DNA of 64,000 nucleotides from CAZVFX01 sp964626565. GTDB taxonomy: Bacteria; Myxococcota_A; UBA9042; CAIXZC01. The number at the start of each line of letters is the position of its first letter. Position 1 is the stretch's first letter. The position numbers and the translations under genes are program-made. Shown here piece after piece: positions 17,510-25,783 of the stretch. Below the pieces are notes generated by a model that was not told where the DNA came from, did not search any database, and worked only from the letters and a program-made list of their open reading frames with translations. The DNA lies in NCBI GenBank assembly GCA_964626565.1, contig CAZVFX010000006.1, positions 1 to 64,000 on the forward strand, read 5' to 3'.

Positions 17510-18931
17510 GTGCGCTTGGGTCGGGACAGATACGGAATCGTGGATGGTGAGCTGCTTCGGGGACTCGTGCGCTTTGGCGCACCTCTATCGGTGGGGATGG
17601 GGCTGCACGCGGTTTTTAACGTGGTTGACATGGTGGTGGTAGGCAATCTTCCCGAAGGTGCGCAGGCGCTGGGCGTGATCGCGTTGTGCGACCTGCTGGC
17701 CATGCTGGCGACGGTGGTGGCCACCGGCGTGTGCAACGCCGCGGTGGCCATGGTGGCGAGGCGGATAGGGGAAGGGGACCGAGACGGTGCGATTCGGGCT
17801 TGCTGGCAGTCGCTTACCGTGTTGCTCGCCGCGGCCGGGGTGTTTGCCCTTGTCGCGTTGCTGTTTTCAGGACCAATCGTCACGGTCATGGGAGCCAAGG
17901 GATGGGTGCAGGGTGAGGCCGACCGATACCTGCAGGTGATCATGGGCGGCTCAGTGACCGCTTTTCTGCTGCTGCACACAACTTCCGTCACCCGCGCAGC
18001 GGGGCATTCGTATACGCCGACCCTGCTGCTGTTTGGGGCCAACGTGCTGAACCTGGTGCTTTCGGTTCTGCTGGTGTACGGCCCGGGGGAGGCGCCCGCG
18101 CTGTTCGCGTGGGGCCCCGGCCTGGCGGAGGCGATGGGTATTCCGCGTCTCGGAGTGGAAGGTGCGGCCTGGGGCACGGTCATCGCCAGGGGCGTTGTCG
18201 CGCTTCCCGCCCTGCTCCTCCTGGCCGGGGATTTCTACACTCTCAAGTTGTCGTCGTTTCTGCCTACGCGGGCTGAATTGGGCCGTATTTCAGGCATTGC
18301 CTGGCCGTCGGTGGCTCAGTACGGAGTGCGGGTGTTGGCCATTCTTGCGCTGCTCGCCGTGGTCGCCCACTTGTTCACCACTGAACACGACACCTCCGCG
18401 TTGAGCGCGATGGGGGTGTGCATCCGGCTGGACACCATCGGCCTGTTCCTGGGCATGGGATGGGGGTCGGCTGCGGCTACGTTTGTAGGGCAGAACATGG
18501 GCGCCGGACAATTCGGTCGGGCAACGAGGGCCGGGTGGTACGCCGGCGCCATCAATGCAGCGCTGCTGCTGGCGGTGGGAGCGGCCTACATGCTTTTTGC
18601 CGAACAGGTGGCTGGGTTGTTCACTCCCGACGCGGACGTTATCCGGGTGTGCCGCCTGTACCTGCTCGCAGTGGGGCCGAGCTATGCATTTGTAGGTCTT
18701 GCAGTCGCGCTCAGCACCGCCCTGGCCGGCGCGGGCGACACCATGGTGAGCTTTCGCATCGACGCCCTGGTCCTGTTCGGACTACAGACCCCGCTCCTTC
18801 TGCTCCTGGCAGGAGGTCTGTCCCTTCCGTTGTTGAGTTGTTTTGTCGTGGTCGGGGCATGCAACGTAGTGGCTGCAGGTTTGTACGTGTTTGCGTTCTC
18901 TCGCGGCCGATGGACCGGCCGAAGAGTCTAA
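17510..18931 (+). CDS. MATE-family multidrug/cation antiporter
   Basis: About 473 residues with roughly 12 hydrophobic helices in two similar halves, as in MATE exporters of the NorM/DinF type, which export drugs or metabolites in exchange for Na+ or H+. Family landmarks include RFGAPLSVGMGLHAVFNVVD in helix 1, AMVARRIGEGD after helix 2, TSVTRAAGH, and GMGWGSAAATFVGQNMGAG in the second half. The longer frame back to TTG 17432 has poor third-position GC and lies upstream of the predicted transcription start, so GTG 17510 (GAGG just before, tight spacing) is chosen; GTG 17540 is equally possible. Substrate unknown. Confidence 0.88.
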   Translation: MRLGRDRYGIVDGELLRGLVRFGAPLSVGMGLHAVFNVVDMVVVGNLPEGAQALGVIALCDLLAMLATVVATGVCNAAVAMVARRIGEGDRDGAIRACWQSLTVLLAAAGVFALVALLFSGPIVTVMGAKGWVQGEADRYLQVIMGGSVTAFLLLHTTSVTRAAGHSYTPTLLLFGANVLNLVLSVLLVYGPGEAPALFAWGPGLAEAMGIPRLGVEGAAWGTVIARGVVALPALLLLAGDFYTLKLSSFLPTRAELGRISGIAWPSVAQYGVRVLAILALLAVVAHLFTTEHDTSALSAMGVCIRLDTIGLFLGMGWGSAAATFVGQNMGAGQFGRATRAGWYAGAINAALLLAVGAAYMLFAEQVAGLFTPDADVIRVCRLYLLAVGPSYAFVGLAVALSTALAGAGDTMVSFRIDALVLFGLQTPLLLLLAGGLSLPLLSCFVVVGACNVVAAGLYVFAFSRGRWTGRRV

Positions 18932-18965
18932 CCCTGGACCCCGCCCCTGGACCCTGGACCCTGCA
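18932..18965. repeat. Heptamer-type tandem repeat, unit ccctgga
   Basis: The 37-bp gap between the MATE stop and the carbamoyltransferase stop is made of imperfect ccctgga units, the clearest run being ccctggaccctggaccctg. The period is 7 bp, as in the arrays at 20126, 21011 and 31924. Confidence 0.7.
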
Positions 18966-18968
18966 GTT

Positions 18969-20045
18969 CTACAGTCGCCCGCCCAGAATGAGGGCCATAA
19001 TAGCCTTCTGAGCGTGGAGGCGGTTCTCCGCCTCGTCCATGACTACCGATTTCGGCCCGTCGATGACGGAGTCCACAACTTCCTGGTCCCGGTCCGCGGG
19101 GAGGCAGTGCATGTAGATGCCGTTCTTGTCGGTGAGCGCCATCTGCTTTTCGGTGGTGATCCAGTCTTTGTTGGTTTCGAAACAGTTGCGCGCGTGATCA
19201 TGGTCGGCTTCTTTTACGACTGCGCCGGCGTCGTCGACGTAGTTGAAGCAGCTACCGGTGCCCCAGGACTTTGGATACACGACGTGTGCGCCTTCAAAGC
19301 CCGCGTCGAAGTCGTTGGTCACCTTGAAGGAGCCGCCGGTCTGGTTGGAGAACTGGTTGCAGTGCTCGATGATCTCGGGGTCGAGTTCGAACCCTTCGGG
19401 GTGGGCGAGGGTGACGTTCATGCCCATCTTGGCCGCGGCCAGGACTACGCTCTGGGGTACGGCGCGGGGTTTTTCGAAGGATCCGGAATAGGCCCAGGAC
19501 ATGGTGAAGTTCACGCCCTTGAAGCCCCCGAATTTCTCCTTGACCGTGATCATGTCGGCCAGCGACTGGCACGGGTGATACTTGTCGCATTCCATGTTGA
19601 TTACGGGAATGTCGGAATCTTCTGCGAACTCTTTCATGGTGGCATTTGCGAATCCGTAGATCCAGTGTGCCGGGGGGCCGTACATGCGGATGGAGATGGC
19701 ATCGCCAACTCTCGACAGCATGCGCGCCACGTCGCAGATGCGCTCGGTTTTGTAGGGGATCTCATATCCCTTCCTGGCGGGAGTGTAGGTTTTACCCGGC
19801 TCCAGTTCCAGGTAGTTGCCGCCCAACTGCTGGATGCCGACGGCAAACGTGCTGCGGGTCCGCAGTGACTGATTGAAGAACATGGAGAAAAGGGTACGGT
19901 TCTTCAAGATGTCGGACTGGTCGCGGTTCATCGCAAACTGGCGTTTCAGCTCCAGCGCCACGTCGATGAGCGTCTCCCACTCCTCTTTGGTAAAATCAAG
20001 TTCTCCGTCAATCCAGTCTCTGCCCAGGAAATCATTGGTTCTCAT
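18969..20045 (-). CDS. N-acetylornithine-type carbamoyltransferase (ArgF'-like)
   Basis: A 358-residue aspartate/ornithine carbamoyltransferase-fold enzyme that moves a carbamoyl group from carbamoyl phosphate to an amino acceptor. The phosphate loop reads SLRTRSTF instead of the usual STRTR, closest to the SMRTRTSF of N-acetylornithine (or N-succinylornithine) carbamoyltransferases. VINMECDKYHPCQSLAD, HCLPADR and the terminal DEAENRLHAQKAIMA are also close to that group, whose modified Lys lies in LHxQKA. Role: the alternative arginine pathway in which acetyl- or succinyl-ornithine is carbamoylated before deacylation. ATG 20045 has GGAGG 9 nt upstream. No other arginine gene is adjacent. Acetyl versus succinyl preference cannot be settled here. 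Confidence 0.82.
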   Translation of the reverse strand: MRTNDFLGRDWIDGELDFTKEEWETLIDVALELKRQFAMNRDQSDILKNRTLFSMFFNQSLRTRSTFAVGIQQLGGNYLELEPGKTYTPARKGYEIPYKTERICDVARMLSRVGDAISIRMYGPPAHWIYGFANATMKEFAEDSDIPVINMECDKYHPCQSLADMITVKEKFGGFKGVNFTMSWAYSGSFEKPRAVPQSVVLAAAKMGMNVTLAHPEGFELDPEIIEHCNQFSNQTGGSFKVTNDFDAGFEGAHVVYPKSWGTGSCFNYVDDAGAVVKEADHDHARNCFETNKDWITTEKQMALTDKNGIYMHCLPADRDQEVVDSVIDGPKSVVMDEAENRLHAQKAIMALILGGRL

Positions 20046-20078
20046 TGGTATATACCTCCATAAAATAAAACCGACCGA

Positions 20079-20107
20079 CACTAACTCGGAACCGGCAGAG
20101 TAGTCAA
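20079..20107 (-). promoter_or_regulatory. Sigma-70-type promoter of the carbamoyltransferase gene
   Basis: Minus strand TTGACT (20107-20102), 17 bp, TTAGTG (20084-20079), followed by an AT-rich leader and GGAGG. Confidence 0.5.
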
Positions 20108-20125
20108 GAAAAAGCGAGACAGAAA

Positions 20126-20188
20126 ATGGCGGATGGCGGATGGCGGAATTGATAATTGATAATTGAGAATTGGTAATTGACAATTGCA
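20126..20188. repeat. Phase-locked 7-bp repeat array: atggcgg x3, then aattgan x6
   Basis: Nine consecutive 7-bp units: atggcgg three times (20126-20146), aattgat twice, aattgag, aattggt, aattgac and aattgca (20147-20188). The unit sequence changes completely at 20147 while the 7-bp register continues. It lies in the gap upstream of the carbamoyltransferase promoter and downstream of the barrel gene stop. Confidence 0.9.
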
Positions 20189-20201
20189 GATTCGCTTCTC
20201 G

Positions 20202-20891
20202 CTAGAAGTGAATCTGCAGATTTCCTTCAACGGTGAGTTGATTAAGGAAGACGCTGTCGGTGGCGTGGTACCACTCGGTGGCGTTGTCCATGTTGATCCC
20301 TTTGTACAGGCCCCTAAGCCCGAATCCGATGACCCGGTTCATACGTACGTCAACGCCTCCGCCCAGATGGAAGCCGCCACCGGACAGTTCCCGGTGCGCG
20401 TATCCTTCCTCGTAGAAAGCGTAGCCCCCGCCGCCGAGTTGGAGGAACGGCTCAATGCGTGGAGAGTCGGGGAGCAGGAATATCTTCCCGTCCAGGGTCA
20501 GACCGTTGAGTACCCCCTTCTGGTAATCGGCGAGCTGCGCGTCGGTTGAGTGCACCGACCCCAGGAACCCCAGCTCCAGAGCGAAATAGCGATTGAAGCG
20601 CATGCCGAAGAAGAAGTCCATTCCTCCGCCGGTATTCATGAGGCGGGACAGTTCGTTGTCCGATTCGCTGATGAAGTCGCCCAGGAGGCCGATGCCCAAA
20701 TAGACGCCGGCTTTCGGGTCGGCCCACACCCGCCGCGGGTGTCGGCTCGGGACGTAGCGGCTGCGGGGAGGATATCTGCGATAGCACCTCTTACCGCGGC
20801 AGCGGCGGTGTGAAAAAGCCTCCTCCGGAAAGGACACCGCCAGCACCACAAATGCCAGCACGGAAACCAGGAGCGTTCTCATCATCATCAT
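20202..20891 (-). CDS. Outer-membrane beta-barrel protein, unknown function
   Basis: About 226-229 residues: Sec signal (RTLLVSVLAFVVLAVSF...AFS), a very basic stretch (HRRCRGKRCYRRYPPRSR) and then about eight beta strands ending HF (VYLGIGLLGDF, FFFGMRFNRYFALELGFLG, FLQLGGGGYAFY, GGGFHLGGGVDVRM). It is likely an eight-stranded outer-membrane barrel. The start is four ATGs in a row (20891-20880). The ribosome site GAGGG touches the first ATG, so the third or fourth (20885, 20882) is probably used. Function unknown. Confidence 0.75.
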   Translation of the reverse strand: MMMMRTLLVSVLAFVVLAVSFPEEAFSHRRCRGKRCYRRYPPRSRYVPSRHPRRVWADPKAGVYLGIGLLGDFISESDNELSRLMNTGGGMDFFFGMRFNRYFALELGFLGSVHSTDAQLADYQKGVLNGLTLDGKIFLLPDSPRIEPFLQLGGGGYAFYEEGYAHRELSGGGFHLGGGVDVRMNRVIGFGLRGLYKGINMDNATEWYHATDSVFLNQLTVEGNLQIHF

Positions 20892-21010
20892 CCCTCTCGT
20901 CCAAAGAAGCGGCGGGCCCGGAAATTCCGAACCGAGGCGGCCACAGACGAAGTTCTCTCCTGATTATTTAACAGATCTGGTTGGAAGAGTCCATAAAAGA
21001 AAGAAACGGC

Positions 21011-21054
21011 GGGTCGAGGGTCAGGGTCCAGGGTCCGGGGTAGCAGCTAGCTGC
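21011..21054. repeat. Heptamer repeat (gggtcca-type) next to a 12-bp palindrome
   Basis: Units gggtcga, gggtca, gggtcca, gggtccg and gggtagc run from 21011 to 21044 with a mainly 7-bp period, followed by the perfect palindrome gcagctagctgc (21043-21054). It lies just past the stop of the metalloprotease gene. Confidence 0.7.
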
Positions 21055-21060
21055 AAACGG

Positions 21061-23511
21061 CTAGCAGCCTTGACCGCGGCGGAGGGCGGTGAGGGAGAGG
21101 AGGATGATGAGTGCCAGGAGGGTGTGGGTGTTGGATTGTGCGGGTGGGCCGATGTTGAGGCAGCCGTCGCCGCCTCTGGAGCCGGAGATGTGGTCGTCAT
21201 CGTCGGGCTCGGTAACCGGCGGGTCGGGAATCACTTCGGCTTCGGGCACGCACGCACCCAACCCGCTGAGTTCGGCCGGTTCGACGCATTCCTGTCCGGT
21301 GGGGCAAGTGGCAGAGCCCGGCGCGCAGGGAATCACGCAGAAGCGGCCTTCGCCCGGCGTCTCGGTGCACAGAAGTGACGCACACTCGAAATCGGCGGTG
21401 CACAGGGCGCCGGTGTTTTTGCCGCCCAAAACTACGCAGGCTCCTTCCGGGCCGTTGTTTATGGGCACGCACCCTTGCCCCTCGGGGCAAAGGGGCTGCA
21501 GGACGTTGCAGCCTTCTCGGCAGAGCCCGCCCATGCAGATGCCGCTCATGCACTGGGAGTCACCGACGCAACTGGTGCCGGTCGCAAAGGTGCCGGGGGT
21601 CTCGACACAAACGTCGCCGTAGGTCGTTCCCGAAACGCATTCGTAACCGGCCGGGCAGCCGCCGACCACGCACGGGTAGAGGCACAACGCAGTGCCGCTT
21701 TCCGCCCAGCAGATCTGGGTGGTGCAGTCGAGGGAGGAGAAGCACACTTCGCCCGGAGCTTTGCCCTGGGGCATGCACACGCCCACCATAGTGTCGGTGT
21801 AGAGCACGCAATCGAATCCGGCGGGGCATCCCCCGGAGATGGTGCACGCTTTGCGGCAGTACTTGAGTCCGGTGCCCGGCAGTTCCTCGCAGACGCCGCT
21901 GATACAGTCGTAATGATGGGCGCATGTGGAGCCGTCCGGCTTGGGGTCGCCGGTAGAGGGCAGGCACGCGGCTTTGCCGCCGCCGAGATCGAGGCACGCG
22001 GTTCCGGATGGGCAGGTGGTCACCCCCGGCGTGCACAGGCTGCGGCACAGCGACTGCCCCAACTCGGAGTCCCAGTGGCAGAACGCGCTCTTGCATTCCC
22101 AGTCGGCCGCGCAACTCTGGCCTTCCTTCTTCTCGGGTAGCAGCCCGATGGGGACACAGCCTCCTTTGGTGCCGGTGACGTCCCCGGGCTGGGGTACGCA
22201 CTTGTAGCCCTGGGAGCAGTTGCCCTGGGCAGGATTACACGATTCCCGGCAATAGAGGCTGGATGAACCCGGATTCGCGAAACAGAGCGCAGATTTGCAC
22301 TGGGTAGAGGCCTCACACGACTCGCCGTTTTCCTTCTTGGAGGTGGTGCCGGGAATGCAGGCTCCCTTACCCGACGGGGCCTCGTCCACGGCATAGCAGG
22401 TGTAGTTGGCCGGGCACCCGCTGCCACCGACGGGGTCCGCACACAGTTTCGAGCAGAAGTCGCCAAGGATCCAACTGATGCACAGGTCGGATTTGCAATC
22501 GCCGTCCTGGAAGCAGTAGTCGCCGAAGTTACCGTCGGTGACTGACCCGGTGTTGACGCACATTCCTTCGTCCGCGGTGGGGTCGGCAAACGCGCAGATG
22601 AAGTTGGAAGGGCACGCTGAATCTCCCTCGCACCACTTGGTGCAGTAGTTGCCGGACTGGAACATGACGCAGAACAGGCCTGCCTTGCAGTTTGCGTCGG
22701 ACGCACACGCGCCGCCCACGTCGTTGTTTCCCGAGGGGAGGCTGTTGGGGTCGAGAATGCAACTCCCTCCTTGGCACTTGTACTGGGCGCTGTAGTATTC
22801 GTTACCGTTGGCGTCTTCCTCCATGACGTACGGGCACTGCATGTTGCTGCTGCAGGTATAGGCCACGGCAGGATAAAGGAAACAGATGCCGTTCTTGTCG
22901 TCGTTGTGCAGCGATGCCGTTTTGCCGTAGGGATCAACGTAGGGAGCCATGGTAGGCGGGTTGCTGTCGGAAAACTCCAGCACATGCTGCAATCCGAACA
23001 GGTGGCCGATCTCGTGTATCGCAACGCTCTTCACGTCGGTGGCGGTCCACATGGTGCCGCCAGTCGTGGACCACTGGATGGTGCCGTTCATGGCGATGTC
23101 GGCTTCAAAAATCTCGGCGTCGTAACCGGAGATGGGACCGGTAATTCCCAGCACCGAACTACCGAAGGGCCAGTAGCCCTCTTTCCAGATGAATTCGTTC
23201 TTGCCGTTGGGCTCGGCTCCGGTGGGGATGACGTTGGTGGTGTTGGTGGTTCCCAGCTTGGAGAAGGTGAGGAACGAGCAGTTTACCGACTGCCATTCGT
23301 TGAACGATGCGATCACCGCCTGGGTGTCGGAGCTGCTGGAGATGCCGGACCAGCCGTTGGCATCTATGTAGTAGCCGACGTTGGAAACGTCCCACTTGAA
23401 TTCCTTGCCCGCGATAACCCTGATGGTGAAGGCTTGTGCCGAAGATGCGAACAGGAAGCAGCCCAGGGCGGCGACTACGAAACGAAGAGCCAGCGTGTTG
23501 CCAGGTTTCAT
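21061..23511 (-). CDS. Secreted matrixin-like metalloprotease with Cys repeats and MYXO-CTERM-like tail
   Basis: An 816-residue exported zinc protease. Sec signal (1-27), then a matrixin-like catalytic domain with HEIGHLFGLQH (His 166, 170, 176) and a Met-turn in PPTMAPYVDP. After residue 210 come about eight Cys repeats of roughly 55 residues (G..C..D..CKSGLC...YC...C......CP.G..C). The C-terminus is a Cys-Gly segment (GDGCLNIG), a hydrophobic helix (LLALIILLSLTAL) and RRGQGC. That tripartite tail resembles MYXO-CTERM sorting signals, in which the Cys is thought to be processed and anchored at the surface. The small exported protein at 23521-24084 is encoded 9 bp upstream in the same operon. 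Substrate unknown. Confidence 0.87.
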   Translation of the reverse strand: MKPGNTLALRFVVAALGCFLFASSAQAFTIRVIAGKEFKWDVSNVGYYIDANGWSGISSSSDTQAVIASFNEWQSVNCSFLTFSKLGTTNTTNVIPTGAEPNGKNEFIWKEGYWPFGSSVLGITGPISGYDAEIFEADIAMNGTIQWSTTGGTMWTATDVKSVAIHEIGHLFGLQHVLEFSDSNPPTMAPYVDPYGKTASLHNDDKNGICFLYPAVAYTCSSNMQCPYVMEEDANGNEYYSAQYKCQGGSCILDPNSLPSGNNDVGGACASDANCKAGLFCVMFQSGNYCTKWCEGDSACPSNFICAFADPTADEGMCVNTGSVTDGNFGDYCFQDGDCKSDLCISWILGDFCSKLCADPVGGSGCPANYTCYAVDEAPSGKGACIPGTTSKKENGESCEASTQCKSALCFANPGSSSLYCRESCNPAQGNCSQGYKCVPQPGDVTGTKGGCVPIGLLPEKKEGQSCAADWECKSAFCHWDSELGQSLCRSLCTPGVTTCPSGTACLDLGGGKAACLPSTGDPKPDGSTCAHHYDCISGVCEELPGTGLKYCRKACTISGGCPAGFDCVLYTDTMVGVCMPQGKAPGEVCFSSLDCTTQICWAESGTALCLYPCVVGGCPAGYECVSGTTYGDVCVETPGTFATGTSCVGDSQCMSGICMGGLCREGCNVLQPLCPEGQGCVPINNGPEGACVVLGGKNTGALCTADFECASLLCTETPGEGRFCVIPCAPGSATCPTGQECVEPAELSGLGACVPEAEVIPDPPVTEPDDDDHISGSRGGDGCLNIGPPAQSNTHTLLALIILLSLTALRRGQGC

Positions 23512-23520
23512 AGCGGTCCC

Positions 23521-24084
23521 CTATGGCGTGTGGTGCTGTTTTACGTTATTGAGAAGTTCCTCCAGGAGAATTGGAGGTTCAGGCTCCACATGGGGGGCCT
23601 TGGTGAGCGGTTTGCCCGGCTTCCTCACCATGAACACGAGATTATCGAAGTTTCGTTTGGCCATCTTCCGGCCTTCCTCGTCGATCCTCACTTTGTACTT
23701 CCCCTGTCCCAGGCCGACTACGGCGTAGCCGGTGCCGGTCCACTCCAGGAACAGCACCACCTCCTCGCCTTTTTCGAACTGCGGTTGACCCGGAATCAAC
23801 AAGGTATGTTTTTTACCCTTTCCGCCGATGAGTCGCAGCACGAACGGCGCCGAGGAGATTCGTCCTTTGAGCACCCTGGAGACCGCAAAAGACACGTTGG
23901 TCACGAGTTGAGGCATTTTCGAGGGTGAAAGGTTGCCCGATTGCACTTCGTCCACGGTGCCGTGGAAGATGAGGTCGGATGAGTCAACCAGGGCCTCCAT
24001 GTCCAATTGGATGACAACCGCGGCGCGGGCTGACGGGACGGCTAAAGCGAGGACGGCGACAACTACCAGGCATCGACTCAACAT
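23521..24084 (-). CDS. Exported protein accompanying the metalloprotease, unknown function
   Basis: 187 residues with a Sec signal (MLSRCLVVVAVLALAVPSARA). The rest is a single beta-rich domain with DLIFHGTVDEV, VSRVLKG, GGKGKKHTLLIPGQPQF, GEEVVLFLEW and VVGLGQGKYKV. From memory, proteins of this look often sit directly upstream of secreted matrixin genes in myxobacteria and relatives. Possible roles are a prodomain-like inhibitor, a chaperone or a substrate; none is proven. It is first in the operon, with the protease gene 9 bp downstream. Confidence 0.75.
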   Translation of the reverse strand: MLSRCLVVVAVLALAVPSARAAVVIQLDMEALVDSSDLIFHGTVDEVQSGNLSPSKMPQLVTNVSFAVSRVLKGRISSAPFVLRLIGGKGKKHTLLIPGQPQFEKGEEVVLFLEWTGTGYAVVGLGQGKYKVRIDEEGRKMAKRNFDNLVFMVRKPGKPLTKAPHVEPEPPILLEELLNNVKQHHTP

Positions 24085-24109
24085 GGGACTACCTCCTGCG
24101 TCGGGCGGT

Positions 24110-24139
24110 ATTATGCCAAAGTCGCCGTCGCGAATTCAA
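24110..24139 (-). promoter_or_regulatory. Sigma-70-type promoter of the protease operon
   Basis: Minus strand TTGAAT (24139-24134), 18 bp, CATAAT (24115-24110), 25 bp before the ATG at 24084, with GGAGG in the leader. Confidence 0.55.
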
Positions 24140-24234
24140 GTGCTTTACTTCACTGAATAACTGATTTAGGATTTCGTTACTATCCACCTCGCAGTCGGCA
24201 ATCGGGTGCAACAAACATTGGGGGAGGAGGAAAC

Positions 24235-25200
24235 ATGAAACGCGGATTTACAATCGTATGTCTTCTTGTCGCTGGGGCTCTGGCTTTGTCGGGCTGCGAC
24301 AAACTGAAGGAACTCACCGAGCAGGTTACTGAGCAGGTGAAGCAGGTGGCGGGGGGTAACGCGGAGCAGGCGACCCTCGGTACCTACGCCAAGGGGTACA
24401 ACGCGCTGATCGGCGAAATTCCCGGGGTAATTGAGAGTTACCAGCGGACCATCCCGTTTGACCAGGAACCGTCCGGCGAAATCTCATCCTTGCACCTTAG
24501 CAAGACTGTGTTTGTGGACAACGCGTTGCGGGATGCCAAGAAGGCGTTTGAGGAAGCAGGTGCGAGTGCCCCTGACGAGTTCAAGAAGTTCAAGCCTATG
24601 GCCGATGAACTTCTAGCCGCGTGCAATGAGGTAGTCAGCGTGCACTCCGAAGCCGAGAAGTACTACGAGGCTGAAGACTACAAGGACGACGACTATGCCA
24701 AGGGGAAGGAGCTTCACGGCAAGATGCGCGCAGCCGCGGAGAAGTACTACAAAGCGATCGAGGTTATGGACGCGGCCCTGTCGGAAGAGGAGGACAAGGT
24801 TGCGGTGAAGGAGTTGGAACAGTACGCCAAGGACAAGTCTTACTCCTATTTCATGCGGTACTCCTTGTTCGAAGCCAAGAAGTTGTTCAAGGTGATCGAC
24901 TACCCCGGCGACAAGAAGGAAGCGGTCGGTGCGGCTGTGGACGCATACCTGAAGGTGTTCAACGAGTTCAAGACCTTCGCGGATGCCCAGACCAACCTGA
25001 ACCAGGCGTTCGCTTCCTATGTGGAGCAGGTTGAGAGCTTTGTGGCTGCGGTGAAGCGGTTCCGGCGGGAGTGGGATGCCGAACAGCCCGATCCGGGCAA
25101 GCTCAACCGCGAGCGGGACAGTATTCTGTCGTCTTACAATACCATGGTGAGCGTGCAGAATTCTCTGCTCGATCTCGAGGCCAACGGCCTGTTGAAGTAG
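24235..25200 (+). CDS. DUF3829-type helical lipoprotein
   Basis: 321 residues: signal and lipobox LALSGC at 17-22, then an almost wholly alpha-helical, highly charged body (many Lys, Glu, Asp) with repeats such as EAEKYYEAEDYKDDDYAKG and EKYYKAIEVMDAAL. This is the style of the YiiG/DUF3829 lipoprotein family, which has no known activity. The ribosome site GGGGGAGGAGG precedes the ATG by 5 nt, one of the strongest in the window, so high expression is likely. It is divergent from the protease operon and stands alone. Confidence 0.8.
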   Translation: MKRGFTIVCLLVAGALALSGCDKLKELTEQVTEQVKQVAGGNAEQATLGTYAKGYNALIGEIPGVIESYQRTIPFDQEPSGEISSLHLSKTVFVDNALRDAKKAFEEAGASAPDEFKKFKPMADELLAACNEVVSVHSEAEKYYEAEDYKDDDYAKGKELHGKMRAAAEKYYKAIEVMDAALSEEEDKVAVKELEQYAKDKSYSYFMRYSLFEAKKLFKVIDYPGDKKEAVGAAVDAYLKVFNEFKTFADAQTNLNQAFASYVEQVESFVAAVKRFRREWDAEQPDPGKLNRERDSILSSYNTMVSVQNSLLDLEANGLLK

Positions 25201-25251
25201 TTGCCTTTGCCGCGCACCCCTTCCCTGATATAACAGCATTAAACAACTGTC

Positions 25252-25279
25252 TTTACATTCAATACGCGCCCTTTATAAT
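25252..25279 (+). promoter_or_regulatory. Strong sigma-70 promoter of the rpiB-nrdR-ribD operon
   Basis: TTTACA (25252-25257), 16 bp, perfect TATAAT (25274-25279). The start would fall near 25286, giving a leader of about 38 nt with AGGGGG before ATG 25324. All genes to 30060 follow on the same strand with gaps of 22 bp or less. Confidence 0.75.
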
Positions 25280-25323
25280 GGGGTGCTGAGTTGTATTGTC
25301 AGTACTCAAAGGGGGTAGGGCTG

Positions 25324-25770
25324 ATGCTGGTTGGCCGCACCGTTTCAAATGGCTCCAGAGCGTATCCTTTGGTGGCGCTGCTGGCGTTGTGTCTGCTGAT
25401 TGCGCCGGCGTGCTCCGACGAAGCGGTCTCTCTGCTCAACTCCTGCCCGCAGGTGTCTCATGCGGGGCCTGCGTGGTGGGCAGACGGAGAACTCCACGTG
25501 GGCATTTGGGTTCGTGACCTCGAGGCCGACCCGGTTGACCTCCTGGTCACCATCGACGGCGGCGATGAGGTGGCGAACGTTTACGGGCACGGAAGGGTAG
25601 GACTGTCAAGTGGTGAGGAACTCCCGGGAATTCCTCATGAGCTGGTTTTCGAAGCCGCAGACCTCCAACAATCGGACCAGCTCGTCTTTACGCCGGAGGA
25701 TGTCGAAGGCTGCCAGGGTGAACCGGTGAGCCTCGCTGTGCCCGATGAAGGGACCTCGGCCGGCCAGTGA
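25324..25770 (+). CDS. Small lipoprotein, unknown function
   Basis: 148 residues. ATG 25324 gives a signal peptide (about 1-27) ending in a lipobox-like LIAPAC, then a beta-rich domain of about 115 residues with two further Cys (NSCPQV near the start and GCQG near the end) that could bridge. An upstream TTG at 25291 would start almost at the transcription start and has no ribosome site. The domain reads like a small Ig-type fold (DLLVTIDGGDEVANVYGHG). First gene of the operon. Function unknown. Confidence 0.7.
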   Translation: MLVGRTVSNGSRAYPLVALLALCLLIAPACSDEAVSLLNSCPQVSHAGPAWWADGELHVGIWVRDLEADPVDLLVTIDGGDEVANVYGHGRVGLSSGEELPGIPHELVFEAADLQQSDQLVFTPEDVEGCQGEPVSLAVPDEGTSAGQ

Positions 25771-25783
25771 TGGGGACGTCGGA

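Noticed and set aside
22771..23928. 385-codon plus-strand open frame opposite the metalloprotease and its partner
   Set aside because: Val/Gly/His-rich shadow spanning two real genes; no start signal.
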